Below, piece by piece: positions 45,728-55,000 of a stretch of 64,000 nucleotides of DNA; within the stretch, counting starts at the first letter, position 1, and every line of letters starts with the position of its first letter. The position numbers were made by a program, and so were the translations under genes. Origin of the DNA: JABISG01 sp963581435 (GTDB lineage Bacteria > Planctomycetota > Planctomycetia > Planctomycetales > Planctomycetaceae); assembly GCA_963581435.1 (NCBI GenBank), contig CAUZOL010000001.1, forward strand, positions 11,745-75,744, given 5' to 3'. The notes under the pieces are model-generated. The model was not told where the DNA came from, made no database searches, and worked only from the letters and a program-made list of their open reading frames with translations.

Positions 45728-45777
45728 CGGCATAATCTTTTGCTCTTGTCTCTCAGCTCTTGTCTCTCGACTCACCG

Positions 45778-47361
45778 TCACCCGACCCAAATGGGGCTGG
45801 ACCACGCCATTTGTCCGTTGTGCTGCGTCACGCGGACGTAGTACCAGTCGGCCGAATCGCTCTTTTTCCGGCGGTCGTTCCAGCGCAGGCTTGCCGTGTA
45901 TTCTTCCGGTGCAACGAGCCGTTGCACGATGAAACTCTCGCTGGTAAAAACGCCGGTGAACTCGACGAGATTGTCATCGATGAGGTCACCGAGTTTCACG
46001 CGGTAGGTCTTTTCGATTGGCTGTTTGAGTTCGACGACGAACACAGCACCTTCGTCGGCGTCGATTTCTATCGAGACCGATTTCGTCGGGTCTTCGCCGT
46101 AACTCTCAACGCGAGTGGTGGGCGATTGCAGATGCAATTCGGTGGGTGAGACGACGCGGAGTCGGTCGCGGCGGTCTTCATCGAACGGCGAGGTTTGATA
46201 ACTGGGAATTGCTCGCGTAAACCGTCCCCCTTCCACTCGCAGCCGCACGTCCCAGTCGCAAATGCGTCCGAGTCCGAGGACGGCCCACGGTCCCCAGCCG
46301 TATTGAAATCGCAGCCGCGCACTACCCGGAAGTTGCATCGGCCCGTCGATAGAGTCTTCGGGAAAATGCCGTTGAATGACGCGGCCATTGCGGACCAGTT
46401 CGATCATCGAAACGGAATCCTGCCCGACGACGCGGACGTCGATTTGACGATCGGTGGCAAAGGGAACATCGGCCCCCATGGGATGACCGTTGAGCGTTGT
46501 TTCCAATTGAATGCGATCGCCGGTGGCGGCATAAGTTCGACGTGCCTGCAACGCCTCGAACAGCGATTCCCGCGATAGTCCGTCGGCCCAAACGCCAACC
46601 ACACCCTCGCCATGCGCTCCGGGGTAGCCGAGATGATCGTCGCTGGATGCAACGAACCCGAATCGCAGCCCCTGTTTGAGTTGGCGGGCAATGGTGTTGG
46701 CGGTCGAGCGACCGCCGTTGCTGTGGCGGATCATGGGAAACGGCGACCGGTCGGTTTCGGTGCAGCCGTGCTCCGAGAAAATTTCGACGACCGGTGCAGT
46801 TTCGTTACGGAAGTACTTCCAGTTGGCTCCGCGCCAACCTTGCTTGTAGCCCACGTGGTGCGGAATGGCGAACGCACCGTGATGATGGGCAAAATCGAGC
46901 AATTTGTCGGCATGATCGGGCAGGTACAATTCGCCGTCGTCGTCGGGATGGATGACACAGAAATCACCGAAGCGGCTGGAATGCCATTCATAGCCAAGCA
47001 ATGCGACGAAGTCGTCGCCGCTGGCTTCGCGGAGTAACTGCTTTGTTTTCGGCCAATGTTTCGAGTGGGCCGCGAAGCCACGCACCCATTTCAAATGACG
47101 ATCACCCGGCATCTTCGGCATATCGTGCCAGGCCGAGTGTCCGGTGAAGGCAAAGAAGTCGAGATGCTCGCGTGCCAGATCGATCGACCGTTCGAGCGAA
47201 CCTTTGGCATAACCGACCGCGTTGTGATTGTGCAGGTCGCCCCAAAAGAGACGAAACGGTTGCTTCCGCCCTTCAACTTTCAGTTCGGAATCTGCTTGCG
47301 CACCGCGCCGGGGGTTGCCCGCGGGCAAAGAATCGTCGGCGATGTTCATCGGAACGGTCAT
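45778..47361 (-). CDS. DUF3604 / PHP-like metallohydrolase
   Basis: A 527-residue protein. Metal-ligand motifs of the PHP fold are in order: WGDLHNH (about 40-46), FFAFTGHSAWHD, GYEWHSS, PHHVGY, and SSDDHLG. This set fits the DUF3604 family, known from planctomycetes and other bacteria; the reaction is unknown. The second half is beta-rich with QLETTLNGHPMGADV and may be an accessory domain. No signal peptide is seen, so it may be cytoplasmic. Confidence 0.82.
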   Translation of the reverse strand: MTVPMNIADDSLPAGNPRRGAQADSELKVEGRKQPFRLFWGDLHNHNAVGYAKGSLERSIDLAREHLDFFAFTGHSAWHDMPKMPGDRHLKWVRGFAAHSKHWPKTKQLLREASGDDFVALLGYEWHSSRFGDFCVIHPDDDGELYLPDHADKLLDFAHHHGAFAIPHHVGYKQGWRGANWKYFRNETAPVVEIFSEHGCTETDRSPFPMIRHSNGGRSTANTIARQLKQGLRFGFVASSDDHLGYPGAHGEGVVGVWADGLSRESLFEALQARRTYAATGDRIQLETTLNGHPMGADVPFATDRQIDVRVVGQDSVSMIELVRNGRVIQRHFPEDSIDGPMQLPGSARLRFQYGWGPWAVLGLGRICDWDVRLRVEGGRFTRAIPSYQTSPFDEDRRDRLRVVSPTELHLQSPTTRVESYGEDPTKSVSIEIDADEGAVFVVELKQPIEKTYRVKLGDLIDDNLVEFTGVFTSESFIVQRLVAPEEYTASLRWNDRRKKSDSADWYYVRVTQHNGQMAWSSPIWVG

Positions 47362-47590
47362 GGGGAGTCTTTCCGAATTTGGTCGGCCAGGGCATAAGTT
47401 CTGCCTCGAACGGCAGTATGCGGCAGGTTGCGATGACGGTCAACCGGACAAGTTGGAATCGCTTGGCGGATGGTTTTCTGAAAAATGACGGGAACAATGA
47501 ACGGCGGCGATGCGTCTTTCCCGCAGGGAGATTCTGTGTATCGACAATCGCGTTCGCTGCCCATCGAAACGGACTGACGGAGAGAGAAAC

Positions 47591-48694
47591 ATGAAGGCGT
47601 ATTCGGCGGCTATTGTCTCGATTTTCCTACTCGGTGTGACGACGGTTCGAGGTGAGGAAATAAAACCGACGGCAAAAGGGAAACCGCAACGCATCAAGAT
47701 CGCCAAGCCGATTGCCCCGATTGGACAGCCGAAGTACAAGGTTTCGGTACAGTCGAAGCCGAAGTTTCCCAAATCGGACCGGCCGAAGGTGTCTGAACCG
47801 GCATCGCTGAGGGGGTTGTCGGTCACGATTCAACCGGAGAAGAAGAGATTTGCCGGCATCGGTCCGTTGGCGTTTGAAGTGCAGCTGACAAACACGTCGA
47901 AGAAACCATTTCTGCTGTTTCGTGGAGCAACACTCGGCGAGGGCGCGAAACTGGTGATCTCGAATCGAAAGACGGCGGCGCAGTGGGAGCCGGGATCGCC
48001 AGCAGTTACAAAGCGCGGCGCCGTTTCACTGCCACCGGGCAAATCGGTGAAGTACTGGCTGGTGGTCGAGACACAATTTGTTGCGGTTCCGTTCCCGCGG
48101 CCGCTGCCTCAGCCATTTCCGCGACCGTTCCCCAAACGGCAACAGCTTGAAGGCAAAGCGGCCGCCGCCATCGAGGCGCCCGCAGATCGACGACGGCCGG
48201 CAGTGATTGTCCCGCCGTTTTTCGACTCGGTGATGCCGTGCGGTCAGGGGCCGTGCCGCGTTCGCTTGTTGTTGGAGTTCAAAGGCGATCCGTTGGGCAT
48301 GTACGCAACCCCGCTATGGACGGGTAAGATTGCCACTGGCACGGTCGATTTTGAAGTCGGTGCGCCACAGCCGTTCCAACCGCCAGTAATCGGCCCGCCG
48401 ATTGTCGGCCCGCTGACGAAGCAGCAAGCGATCACCGTCGCACAAGCTGCGGCCGAGCGTGCGCTCGATGCGAATTACAAGCCGCTTGCTCCAGTTCGCC
48501 CGCCGCATGCAGGCGTGTGGATCAACAATCCGCAAAAGACAGCCCAGGTAAAAAAGGCAAAGAGAGGCGGCTGGACGATCGGCTGGACGCAGGTCCCCAA
48601 AGGAAAAGGGTTCCGGTTCAACGTGACGGTGCGGGTTGACACGCGTGGCGGGGTACGCCTGAGAGAAATATTCACCGGCTACTCGCCGCGATGA
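47591..48694 (+). CDS. Secreted hypothetical protein
   Basis: A 367-residue protein with signal peptide MKAYSAAIVSIFLLGVTTVRG at the ATG of 47591. A Lys- and Pro-rich stretch follows, then a beta-rich domain with FEVQLTNTSKKPFLLFRGATLG of the kind seen in Ig-like or similar folds, a Pro-rich linker (VIGPPIVGPLTKQQ), and a small C-terminal domain ending FTGYSPR. No enzyme motif and no family that I recognise. Cell-envelope location is inferred. Confidence 0.72.
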   Translation: MKAYSAAIVSIFLLGVTTVRGEEIKPTAKGKPQRIKIAKPIAPIGQPKYKVSVQSKPKFPKSDRPKVSEPASLRGLSVTIQPEKKRFAGIGPLAFEVQLTNTSKKPFLLFRGATLGEGAKLVISNRKTAAQWEPGSPAVTKRGAVSLPPGKSVKYWLVVETQFVAVPFPRPLPQPFPRPFPKRQQLEGKAAAAIEAPADRRRPAVIVPPFFDSVMPCGQGPCRVRLLLEFKGDPLGMYATPLWTGKIATGTVDFEVGAPQPFQPPVIGPPIVGPLTKQQAITVAQAAAERALDANYKPLAPVRPPHAGVWINNPQKTAQVKKAKRGGWTIGWTQVPKGKGFRFNVTVRVDTRGGVRLREIFTGYSPR

Positions 48695-48761
48695 CGCTCG
48701 GCCTCTTGTGCGAAATTGATCGACTCAGTGATTTAGGCTTTGATGGAGTGGTCAGCAGAAT

Positions 48762-49292
48762 TCAATCGCGGTAGACCATGCAGTCGGAACACTTCTTCTT
48801 GAATTGCTCGACTGCGTCGTCGGAAACCGATGTGCCATACAGGTAAAGTTTGGTGAGTGTACTCAGCCCGGCGAGTTGCTCCAGTCCGGAGTCGCCGACT
48901 TCGGTGTACGATAACTCCAGTTCTTTCAGGCCGGTCAGATTCAGGAGTGGCTCGAGATCTTTGTCGGTGATCTTGGCACTATGTAGCCCGAGATACACCA
49001 AACTTTCCGATGCCGGCAGTCCTTCGAGGTCCTTGTCGGTAATCGGTGGGTCGACCTGATTGAGGTCGATCTTTTGAACTTCGAACGACTCCTCCGGTAT
49101 GTCTTCAACCGCGTCGATTTTGAGAATGCTGCCGACAATGTTGACGGTTCCGCCGTGCTTTATCGCCCACTCGGCCGCCGATTTGTCGTCCGCCGTCCCG
49201 CCACCGCCGCACCCTGCAACGGTCAGAAGAGCCAGCAAGGCCACAAGTGCCCGTGAAATCGGTATTGTCATTCGGATTTGGCGGAATATCAT
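48762..49292 (-). CDS. Leucine-rich-repeat lipoprotein
   Basis: A 176-residue lipoprotein with lipobox LTVAGC (Cys28) from the start at 49292; ATG at 49271 is an alternative. After a Gly-rich linker there are LRR units such as ESLVYLGLHSAKITDKDLEPL, LTGLKELELSYTEVGDSGLEQL and LSTLTKLYLYGTSVSDDAVEQF, an LRR type in which the consensus has xxIxDxDLxxL. It ends with a Cys pair. LRR domains hold protein partners. Outer-membrane or periplasmic location is inferred; the partner is unknown. Confidence 0.8.
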   Translation of the reverse strand: MIFRQIRMTIPISRALVALLALLTVAGCGGGGTADDKSAAEWAIKHGGTVNIVGSILKIDAVEDIPEESFEVQKIDLNQVDPPITDKDLEGLPASESLVYLGLHSAKITDKDLEPLLNLTGLKELELSYTEVGDSGLEQLAGLSTLTKLYLYGTSVSDDAVEQFKKKCSDCMVYRD

Positions 49293-49848
49293 GGTATTGG
49301 ATCCAGGGAAGGGACGAATGACTCGTTTTGTGGGACTGGTCATTTGGCAGACAACATCTGCTGAGATGAGACCTCTTGGTCATGTCTCTACAAACGCATA
49401 CTGGATGCGTTGCTAATCTGCGGTATACTCCATAACGCCTGCACTATTTCCGTTGGCATGGGTTCCGTCGGCACGCACTGTTTCCATCGGAATGGGCAGG
49501 TGTGAAACAGACCATGCTTTTCAATGGGCGCGTGGGTTGAGATTACAGGTAGCTGGTTGACGTTGCAACAGGGATGTTGATTGTCGCCGGTCGCATTCAG
49601 CGAAGAACGCTGGACTTGGTTTGCGGTCGCTTCGATGTTTGTTTTCGACGTGCCGTTTTGCATTGGCGGTACGCCGAACAGTTCGGGACATTGTTCACTC
49701 CAGGATTCGAAGTCCGCTCCGATTGAGGGCGGATGAATACAGCCATCGCATGTGACGCGAGACGCCACATTATCGGCGCGAAGGCTGCTGCGAAACTTGG
49801 GCCAAACCGTTAAAATGACGCCGTCATTGTGCGCCGGGAATAAGGCCG
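49293..49848. other. Long intergenic region, no feature recognised
   Basis: About 556 bases between divergent genes. A minus-strand open frame (49388-49885) exists but looks non-coding: no RBS seen, no recognisable domain, overlaps the next gene. No hairpin repeat family copy was seen. Confidence 0.5.
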
Positions 49849-50364
49849 ATGAGACCTCCCCCAAGACATCCAGCGACGATACCACCCGATGAATTACTTG
49901 CCGAATGCGACGTTCAGCGGGTACGTCGTTCCGGACCCGGAGGCCAGCGCCGCAACAAGGTGGAAACAGGAATTGTGCTGACGCATCGCAGCAGCGGGCT
50001 GAGCGTCGAGGCGTCGGAACGGCGAAGCCAGATTGAGAATCAGCGAGTCGCCCTGTTCCGACTGCGTTTGAAACTCGCCGTAAAGACTCGTTTGCCCGTC
50101 CAACCGGATGCCGCTCCGAGTGAACTCTGGCAAAGCCGTCGCGTTGGGCGTCGAATCTCGGTCAATTCAGAACACGTCGACTTCCCTGCCCTGCTGGCCG
50201 AAGTAATGGATGTGATCACAGCCTACGACATGGACCTGCATGCCGCAGCCGACGTTTTGGGAACAACGCAATCGCAGCTCACCCGACTACTGAAGGCCGA
50301 GCCGCAGGCATTATCGCTGGTTAATCGCAATCGTGGCGAGTTGGGACTGTATCGGCTGAGATAA
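49849..50364 (+). CDS. Class I release-factor-like protein with GGQ motif
   Basis: A 171-residue protein. The N-terminal part holds the RF-1 catalytic domain: RRSGPGGQRRNKVETGIVLTH with Gly31-Gly32-Gln33, the loop that releases peptides from tRNA in the ribosome. The codon-recognition domain of RF1/RF2 is absent, so stop codons are not read in the usual way. The C-terminal ~90 residues (VDFPALLAEVMDVITAYDMD on) are helical and unlike the basic tail of ArfB. Possible roles are ribosome rescue or a specialised release factor. Start at 49849. Confidence 0.85.
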   Translation: MRPPPRHPATIPPDELLAECDVQRVRRSGPGGQRRNKVETGIVLTHRSSGLSVEASERRSQIENQRVALFRLRLKLAVKTRLPVQPDAAPSELWQSRRVGRRISVNSEHVDFPALLAEVMDVITAYDMDLHAAADVLGTTQSQLTRLLKAEPQALSLVNRNRGELGLYRLR

Positions 50365-50630
50365 TCACCGATCCCGTCTGAGGATTATGTCATCCCGGCC
50401 CAGCTCGCCGCTCGCAGACTGTTAGTCAACAAAATTGCAGGCGATTGCTTCTGTGCGAATGGACAATCTCTCCCAATTCCGAGAGAATGGAGTTACAGTT
50501 GTTTATCACCGTTCCGTGCGTTGCAGAGGAATGTCGCCGTGACGGGATGGGCAGGATATTATCGGCTGCCTGGATCGCAGTGACTGCTTTCCAGATGCGC
50601 AGCATAATTCGCAGCAGGATTGTATTTTCG

Positions 50631-51005
50631 ATGGCCGCAAAACCTCGGGTGTTCGACACCGAGACAATAGGTAACACGCTGATTGTGATACCGCACGGTG
50701 ATGGGCTTGGCTTCCGCTATGTGGACGTGCAGATTGAGGCGAATCAAATCCGCCGCACGATCGCCGAGCCGGGCGTTAATCATCTCGTGATCGATCTGGC
50801 CGAACTGGAATATTTTGGTTCAGAGGTCATCGGCGTATTCATCACGATGGCCCGCGAAGCAACGAACCGCGGCGGAAAGGCCGCGATGTGCAACGCTTCA
50901 GAGAAGATGCGGCAAGTGCTGGAAAGCATGAAGCTATTCAAACTCTGGCCTCACTGCGACTCGCGCAAAGAGGCTCTCGAGATTGTCGAACCAGGAATCG
51001 GATAA
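50631..51005 (+). CDS. STAS-domain protein (anti-anti-sigma factor-like)
   Basis: A 124-residue STAS protein; the start at 50631 (MAAKPRVFD) gives the normal domain length, while the longer frame to 50445 lacks similarity. The phosphorylation-loop region is LVIDLAELEYFGSEVIGVFITM, with Ser in the position that is phosphorylated in SpoIIAA. Such proteins release sigma factors or regulate kinases. No anti-sigma partner is adjacent. It is followed by the DUF58 gene after 121 bases. Confidence 0.85.
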   Translation: MAAKPRVFDTETIGNTLIVIPHGDGLGFRYVDVQIEANQIRRTIAEPGVNHLVIDLAELEYFGSEVIGVFITMAREATNRGGKAAMCNASEKMRQVLESMKLFKLWPHCDSRKEALEIVEPGIG

Positions 51006-51126
51006 CCGGCGACGCCGTCGCGAATTTCCGCATCTTCGAAGAATTCTCAGTTCATCCAGTTGCCTCAGTCTTCCAGTTGAAAGTTGATTCTCAGACATCT
51101 GACCGCTGATCGTGAAAGGATGAGAC

Positions 51127-52836
51127 ATGTCTGTCGGACGTTCCAATCGCAACGGAGGCGACAAGAGCGTGTCGATGGGAGGGTTGCTTGCGTTTTTGGT
51201 CGGTTTCGGACTGCTACTGGCATATTGGATGTTTTCCGATCTGACGAAGAACTTCAGCCAATGGGAGCGTTGGGCGTTTGTGGGGACTACGTCGTTTCTC
51301 TCGCTCTGGGGTTTGAAGCAAATGACCGAAGCACGACGGCCGAGCGTCCGTCGTCGTCGCCTGAGTCGAAATGACCTCCCAGCAGCCAATGGACAAAACG
51401 AGTCAACATCTGCCTGGTCGATCTCATGGGCCGGCATTTTATTGATTTTCGTCGGCGCTCAGTTGCTGCTGACGTTTCGCCTGAAAGTTCCGCCGGGCCT
51501 TCCGGCGGTGCTGGTCGCCATCGCCGGGTGTCTCTGCCTCATTTTGGGAGTGCGCAGAATTCTTGCTACGCTGTTGCCCCGAAGATACGCCAACAAACGC
51601 CAATATCGCGTCGCGCTCCCCAAGTCCGGCGCCATCTATCTCCTGGTGATGACCGTGCTGCTGGTCGGTTCGCTGCTGGGGCATTCGAACATGCTGATGC
51701 TCGTCTTCGCGATGATGGTCGGCCCCTTCGTGTTAAACGGCTGGATTACGTTTTCCATGCTGAGACGAACCAATCTGTCGCGCCGCATCCCCAGAACGAT
51801 GATCGCCGGCGAGTCGTTCACCGTCGAAGTTCGCCTGAAGAACCGCAAATTGTTGCTGGCCTCAACTGTAATGATGGTGACCGACCAGATTGAAAACGAG
51901 TTGGAGCAACTGGATTGCAAGGTGTTGTTTGCCCGTGTTCCGGCACGGTCGTCAAAGACCGACGCCTACCGCGTGTGTCTGATGCAACGCGGACTCTATC
52001 GATTTGGACCGCTGCATCTGGCGACGCGTTTTCCTCTGGGAATTGTCGAGAGGCGGCTGATTTTTCCGGCTTTCGACATATTGCTTATCTATCCACGAAT
52101 CGGACAGTTGACCGACGCGTGGCGACGCGGGCGTTCGATGGCAGCAGAAGTGATCGATCAGCGGACGCCGGCGCGCGGATCGTTTCACGACGAGTTTCAC
52201 GGCATGCGCGAGTATCGGCCCGGCGACAATCCACGATCAATTCATTGGCGAACATCCGTTCGCCGCAACGAGCTGACCATCCGAGAGTACCAACAAAACC
52301 GTAGCCAGGATTTGATGTTGCTGATTGACCTGTGGAAACCGAAAAACGCAACGGAAGCCGATCGCGAGCGAATCGAACTGGCCGTCAGTTTTGCAGCAAC
52401 GCTGGCTGTCGATCACATGCGAAATGCGCGGGACGCGCGACTCGACGTTGCAGTCGCTGGCCGTGAATTCGAGCGATGGGAAGGCCGCTGCGGCCCCGAC
52501 GGAATCGATTCGCTGTTGGAAATGCTGGCCTTGTCAGACTCGGATACGAAACCGGATGCGGTTGCACTCTCGACCGATGCGGAGACGCGGCGTTCGTCTT
52601 CAACCCGCGTGTTACTGCTCACAACACGCCCGCGTCCATCAGACGTGCTGGATGCCGTCCGCCTGTCAACAGACAACGGCGACGCGCTTTCGTCACTGGG
52701 TCATGTTGAAATCATGCCTGTCGGACCCCGCGAGCTTGCCCCTTACTTCACATTTGACGCCGCCAGTTCCAATGGGGGCATGAAGCATACCCCCGCAAAT
52801 GGCATTTCTGAAGCGCAGTCCGTTTCTGAGAGTTAG
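51127..52836 (+). CDS. DUF58-domain membrane protein
   Basis: A 569-residue protein. Up to four hydrophobic segments are seen in the first 200 residues (about 18-36, 50s, 98-140 and 176-200). The DUF58 domain (about 350-390) has GSFHDEFHGMREYRPGDNPR, IHWRTSVRRNELTIREY and then a vWA-like fold with LMLLIDLWKP. DUF58 proteins usually sit in operons with a MoxR ATPase and vWA proteins; no MoxR is visible here. Function unknown, probably regulatory or chaperone-like at the membrane. Confidence 0.82.
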   Translation: MSVGRSNRNGGDKSVSMGGLLAFLVGFGLLLAYWMFSDLTKNFSQWERWAFVGTTSFLSLWGLKQMTEARRPSVRRRRLSRNDLPAANGQNESTSAWSISWAGILLIFVGAQLLLTFRLKVPPGLPAVLVAIAGCLCLILGVRRILATLLPRRYANKRQYRVALPKSGAIYLLVMTVLLVGSLLGHSNMLMLVFAMMVGPFVLNGWITFSMLRRTNLSRRIPRTMIAGESFTVEVRLKNRKLLLASTVMMVTDQIENELEQLDCKVLFARVPARSSKTDAYRVCLMQRGLYRFGPLHLATRFPLGIVERRLIFPAFDILLIYPRIGQLTDAWRRGRSMAAEVIDQRTPARGSFHDEFHGMREYRPGDNPRSIHWRTSVRRNELTIREYQQNRSQDLMLLIDLWKPKNATEADRERIELAVSFAATLAVDHMRNARDARLDVAVAGREFERWEGRCGPDGIDSLLEMLALSDSDTKPDAVALSTDAETRRSSSTRVLLLTTRPRPSDVLDAVRLSTDNGDALSSLGHVEIMPVGPRELAPYFTFDAASSNGGMKHTPANGISEAQSVSES

Positions 52837-52868
52837 ACCGAATCTCCCTCATACATCGGGTAATGCAT

Positions 52869-52893
52869 TTGGCCGCCTCGCTGGCGGGGCGTG
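52869..52893. repeat. Partial interspersed repeat, family B
   Basis: TTGGCCGCCTCGCTGGCGGG continuing GCGTG is the left half of family B, in the gap between the DUF58 and proS genes, which are convergent. Confidence 0.6.
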
Positions 52894-52924
52894 TTCTCGC
52901 CGTTCTGTCGATACTCGTCGAAAA

Positions 52925-54721
52925 TCAATCCGGAACATTCGCCGCGTCGGCGGCCCGGCGTTCTTCGAGCATTCGCAGCAGAGTGGCAACGCCTTCTTCG
53001 ACCGGAATCTTCTCGGGCCCCTCAGCGGTGCGCCACTTGATTTCCACATTGCCCTCCTGAAGCCCCCTGCCACCGATGACGACCCGCAGCGGAATGCCGA
53101 CGAGATCGCCATCCTTAAACTTCACACCGGGCCGCGCTTTGCGGTCGTCGAATAAGACGTCAACGCCGGCCGCTTGCAGTTCTTCATAGAAGCGCGTCGC
53201 GATCTGCATGACCTCTTCGTCGTCGATTTTCAATGGGACAACGAGTACTTCGTACGGGGCAATCGCCAACGGCCAGATGAGGCCATTTTCGTCGTGCGAG
53301 GTCTCGCAGGCTGCCGCCACGATCCGATTAATGCCAATACCGTAGCAGCCCATGATAATCGCATGACGCTGTTCTTTTTCATCGACAAAATAGGCGTTCA
53401 ACGATTCACTGTACTTCGTACCCAGTTTGAAGACGTGTCCGGCTTCGATCCCGTGGACCATTTCGAGTGTTCCCTCGCAATTCGGGCAGGGATCCTCGGC
53501 CACGGCATTGCGAAGATCGTAGGTGGCTTCCACTTGATAATCGCGGCCCATGTTGACGCCGGTGTAATGCGCGTCGGCTGCATTGGCCCCGCTGATCGGG
53601 TTGACGAGCAGCGGAATGTCGTGGTCGGCCAGTATCTGGCAGTCGATTCCAACGGGACCGGCAAAGCCGACCGGCGCGCCGGTGACTTCAAAAATCGTTT
53701 TCTCGTCGGCGAGTTCAAGCGTGTCGACTTCGAGCGCACGGCGAAGTTTGCCTTCGTTGGCTTCGTGGTCGCCACGTATGAGTACGGCCACCGGTTTGCC
53801 GTCGGCCAGATAGACCAATGTCTTGATCATTTCCTCGGGTTTGCGTTTGAGCATTTTGCAGACCTGCTCGATGCTGGTCGCCCGCGGCGTGTCGATCTGT
53901 TCCAACGCGTCCCATTCAATCGTCGCTTCGCTGCCCTGCGTCGATCTGTCGCCGGTTCCTTCCCCAACTCGCGGGTCGGTCAGTGGACATCGACGTCCGG
54001 TGTCGGCCCGCTCCAAATTGGCAGCGTAGTTGCATTTGGGACAGCGAACGATTCGGTCCTCACCATTCTCAGCGGGAATCATAAATTCGTGCGAAGCGTC
54101 TCCACCAATTGCCCCGCTCTCGGCTTCGACCGGCAGATATTCGAGGCCGGTGCGTGCGAAAATACGGCAGTACGCCGCGTACATTTTCTGGTACGAGTCG
54201 TCCAACTGTTCCAGCGAGGCATCGAAGCTGTAGGCGTCCTTCATGATGAATTCGCTGGTTCGCAGCACGCCGAAACGTGGACGTTCTTCGTTGCGGAATT
54301 TGGTCTGTATTTGAAACATCGTGATCGGCATCTGCCGGTAACTGCTGATATGATGCGCCACCAGATCGGTGATGACTTCTTCGTGTGTGGGGCCAAGTGC
54401 CATGTGCACCTGGCGGTCGCCGCGGGGAACCATGAAGTTGATCAGAACGTCGCCGAATGCCTCACGACGTCCGGTTCGTTCGAACAGATCGATCGGTTGC
54501 AATGCCGGCATGAACAATTCGACGGCGCCGGCGCGTTCCATTTCCTCGCGCACAATCGCTTCAGCCTTACGAATCGCCCGCCATCCGAGCGGCAAATACG
54601 TGTAGGAACCGGACATCACCTGCCGAATCAGACCGGCCCGCAGCATCAATTGATGGCTGGGAATCTCGGCATCGGCGGGAGTTTCCTTCATGGTGGGAAT
54701 GAATGTCTTAGACCAGCGCAC
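52925..54721 (-). CDS. proS: Prolyl-tRNA synthetase
   Basis: Class II synthetase that charges tRNA-Pro. The GTG start at 54721 gives RWSKTFIPTMKETPADAE, the usual ProRS N-terminus, and 598 residues; the frame is open to 54751 but the added residues are not family-like. Motif 1/2 region: YTYLPLGWRAIRKAE, TKFRNEERPRFG; motif 3 near the C-terminal part (GCYGIGINRIVAA). An insertion domain of the bacterial ProRS editing type, starting near ATSIEQVCKMLK, is present. It is a bacterial-type (not eukaryote-like) enzyme. No linked synthetase genes. Confidence 0.97.
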   Translation of the reverse strand: MRWSKTFIPTMKETPADAEIPSHQLMLRAGLIRQVMSGSYTYLPLGWRAIRKAEAIVREEMERAGAVELFMPALQPIDLFERTGRREAFGDVLINFMVPRGDRQVHMALGPTHEEVITDLVAHHISSYRQMPITMFQIQTKFRNEERPRFGVLRTSEFIMKDAYSFDASLEQLDDSYQKMYAAYCRIFARTGLEYLPVEAESGAIGGDASHEFMIPAENGEDRIVRCPKCNYAANLERADTGRRCPLTDPRVGEGTGDRSTQGSEATIEWDALEQIDTPRATSIEQVCKMLKRKPEEMIKTLVYLADGKPVAVLIRGDHEANEGKLRRALEVDTLELADEKTIFEVTGAPVGFAGPVGIDCQILADHDIPLLVNPISGANAADAHYTGVNMGRDYQVEATYDLRNAVAEDPCPNCEGTLEMVHGIEAGHVFKLGTKYSESLNAYFVDEKEQRHAIIMGCYGIGINRIVAAACETSHDENGLIWPLAIAPYEVLVVPLKIDDEEVMQIATRFYEELQAAGVDVLFDDRKARPGVKFKDGDLVGIPLRVVIGGRGLQEGNVEIKWRTAEGPEKIPVEEGVATLLRMLEERRAADAANVPD

Positions 54722-55000
54722 GGGGCGTTCTCTCCAAATGAATGATCGCAATCGTCAGGATGCCTCTCAACGAGACGGCGGCATTCTAGCAGATGGCCGG
54801 ATGCCTCAAAAGGTCCGGCGACCCAGATCGGTCAAGACCCTTGTTGGCCGGGAGTTACCCCCCTAGAATCGAATCGAGTTGGTCGATGCGTTGATCGTCG
54901 GCAATTTGATGGTGTGCATTCCCGGTCTCTCTTCCAGCGGCAGAGTGTTGCCGCGCGCATCCTTTTTGAGACGCGTCAACGATATCGATAGAAAGCGTTC

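Noticed and set aside
49388..49885. 165-residue open frame on the minus strand
   Set aside because: It overlaps the start of the release-factor-like gene on the other strand, has no recognisable domain, no convincing RBS, and unusual composition; more likely a chance frame.
52925..54721. Eukaryote-like ProRS
   Set aside because: The editing insertion and the N-terminal sequence are of the bacterial type.
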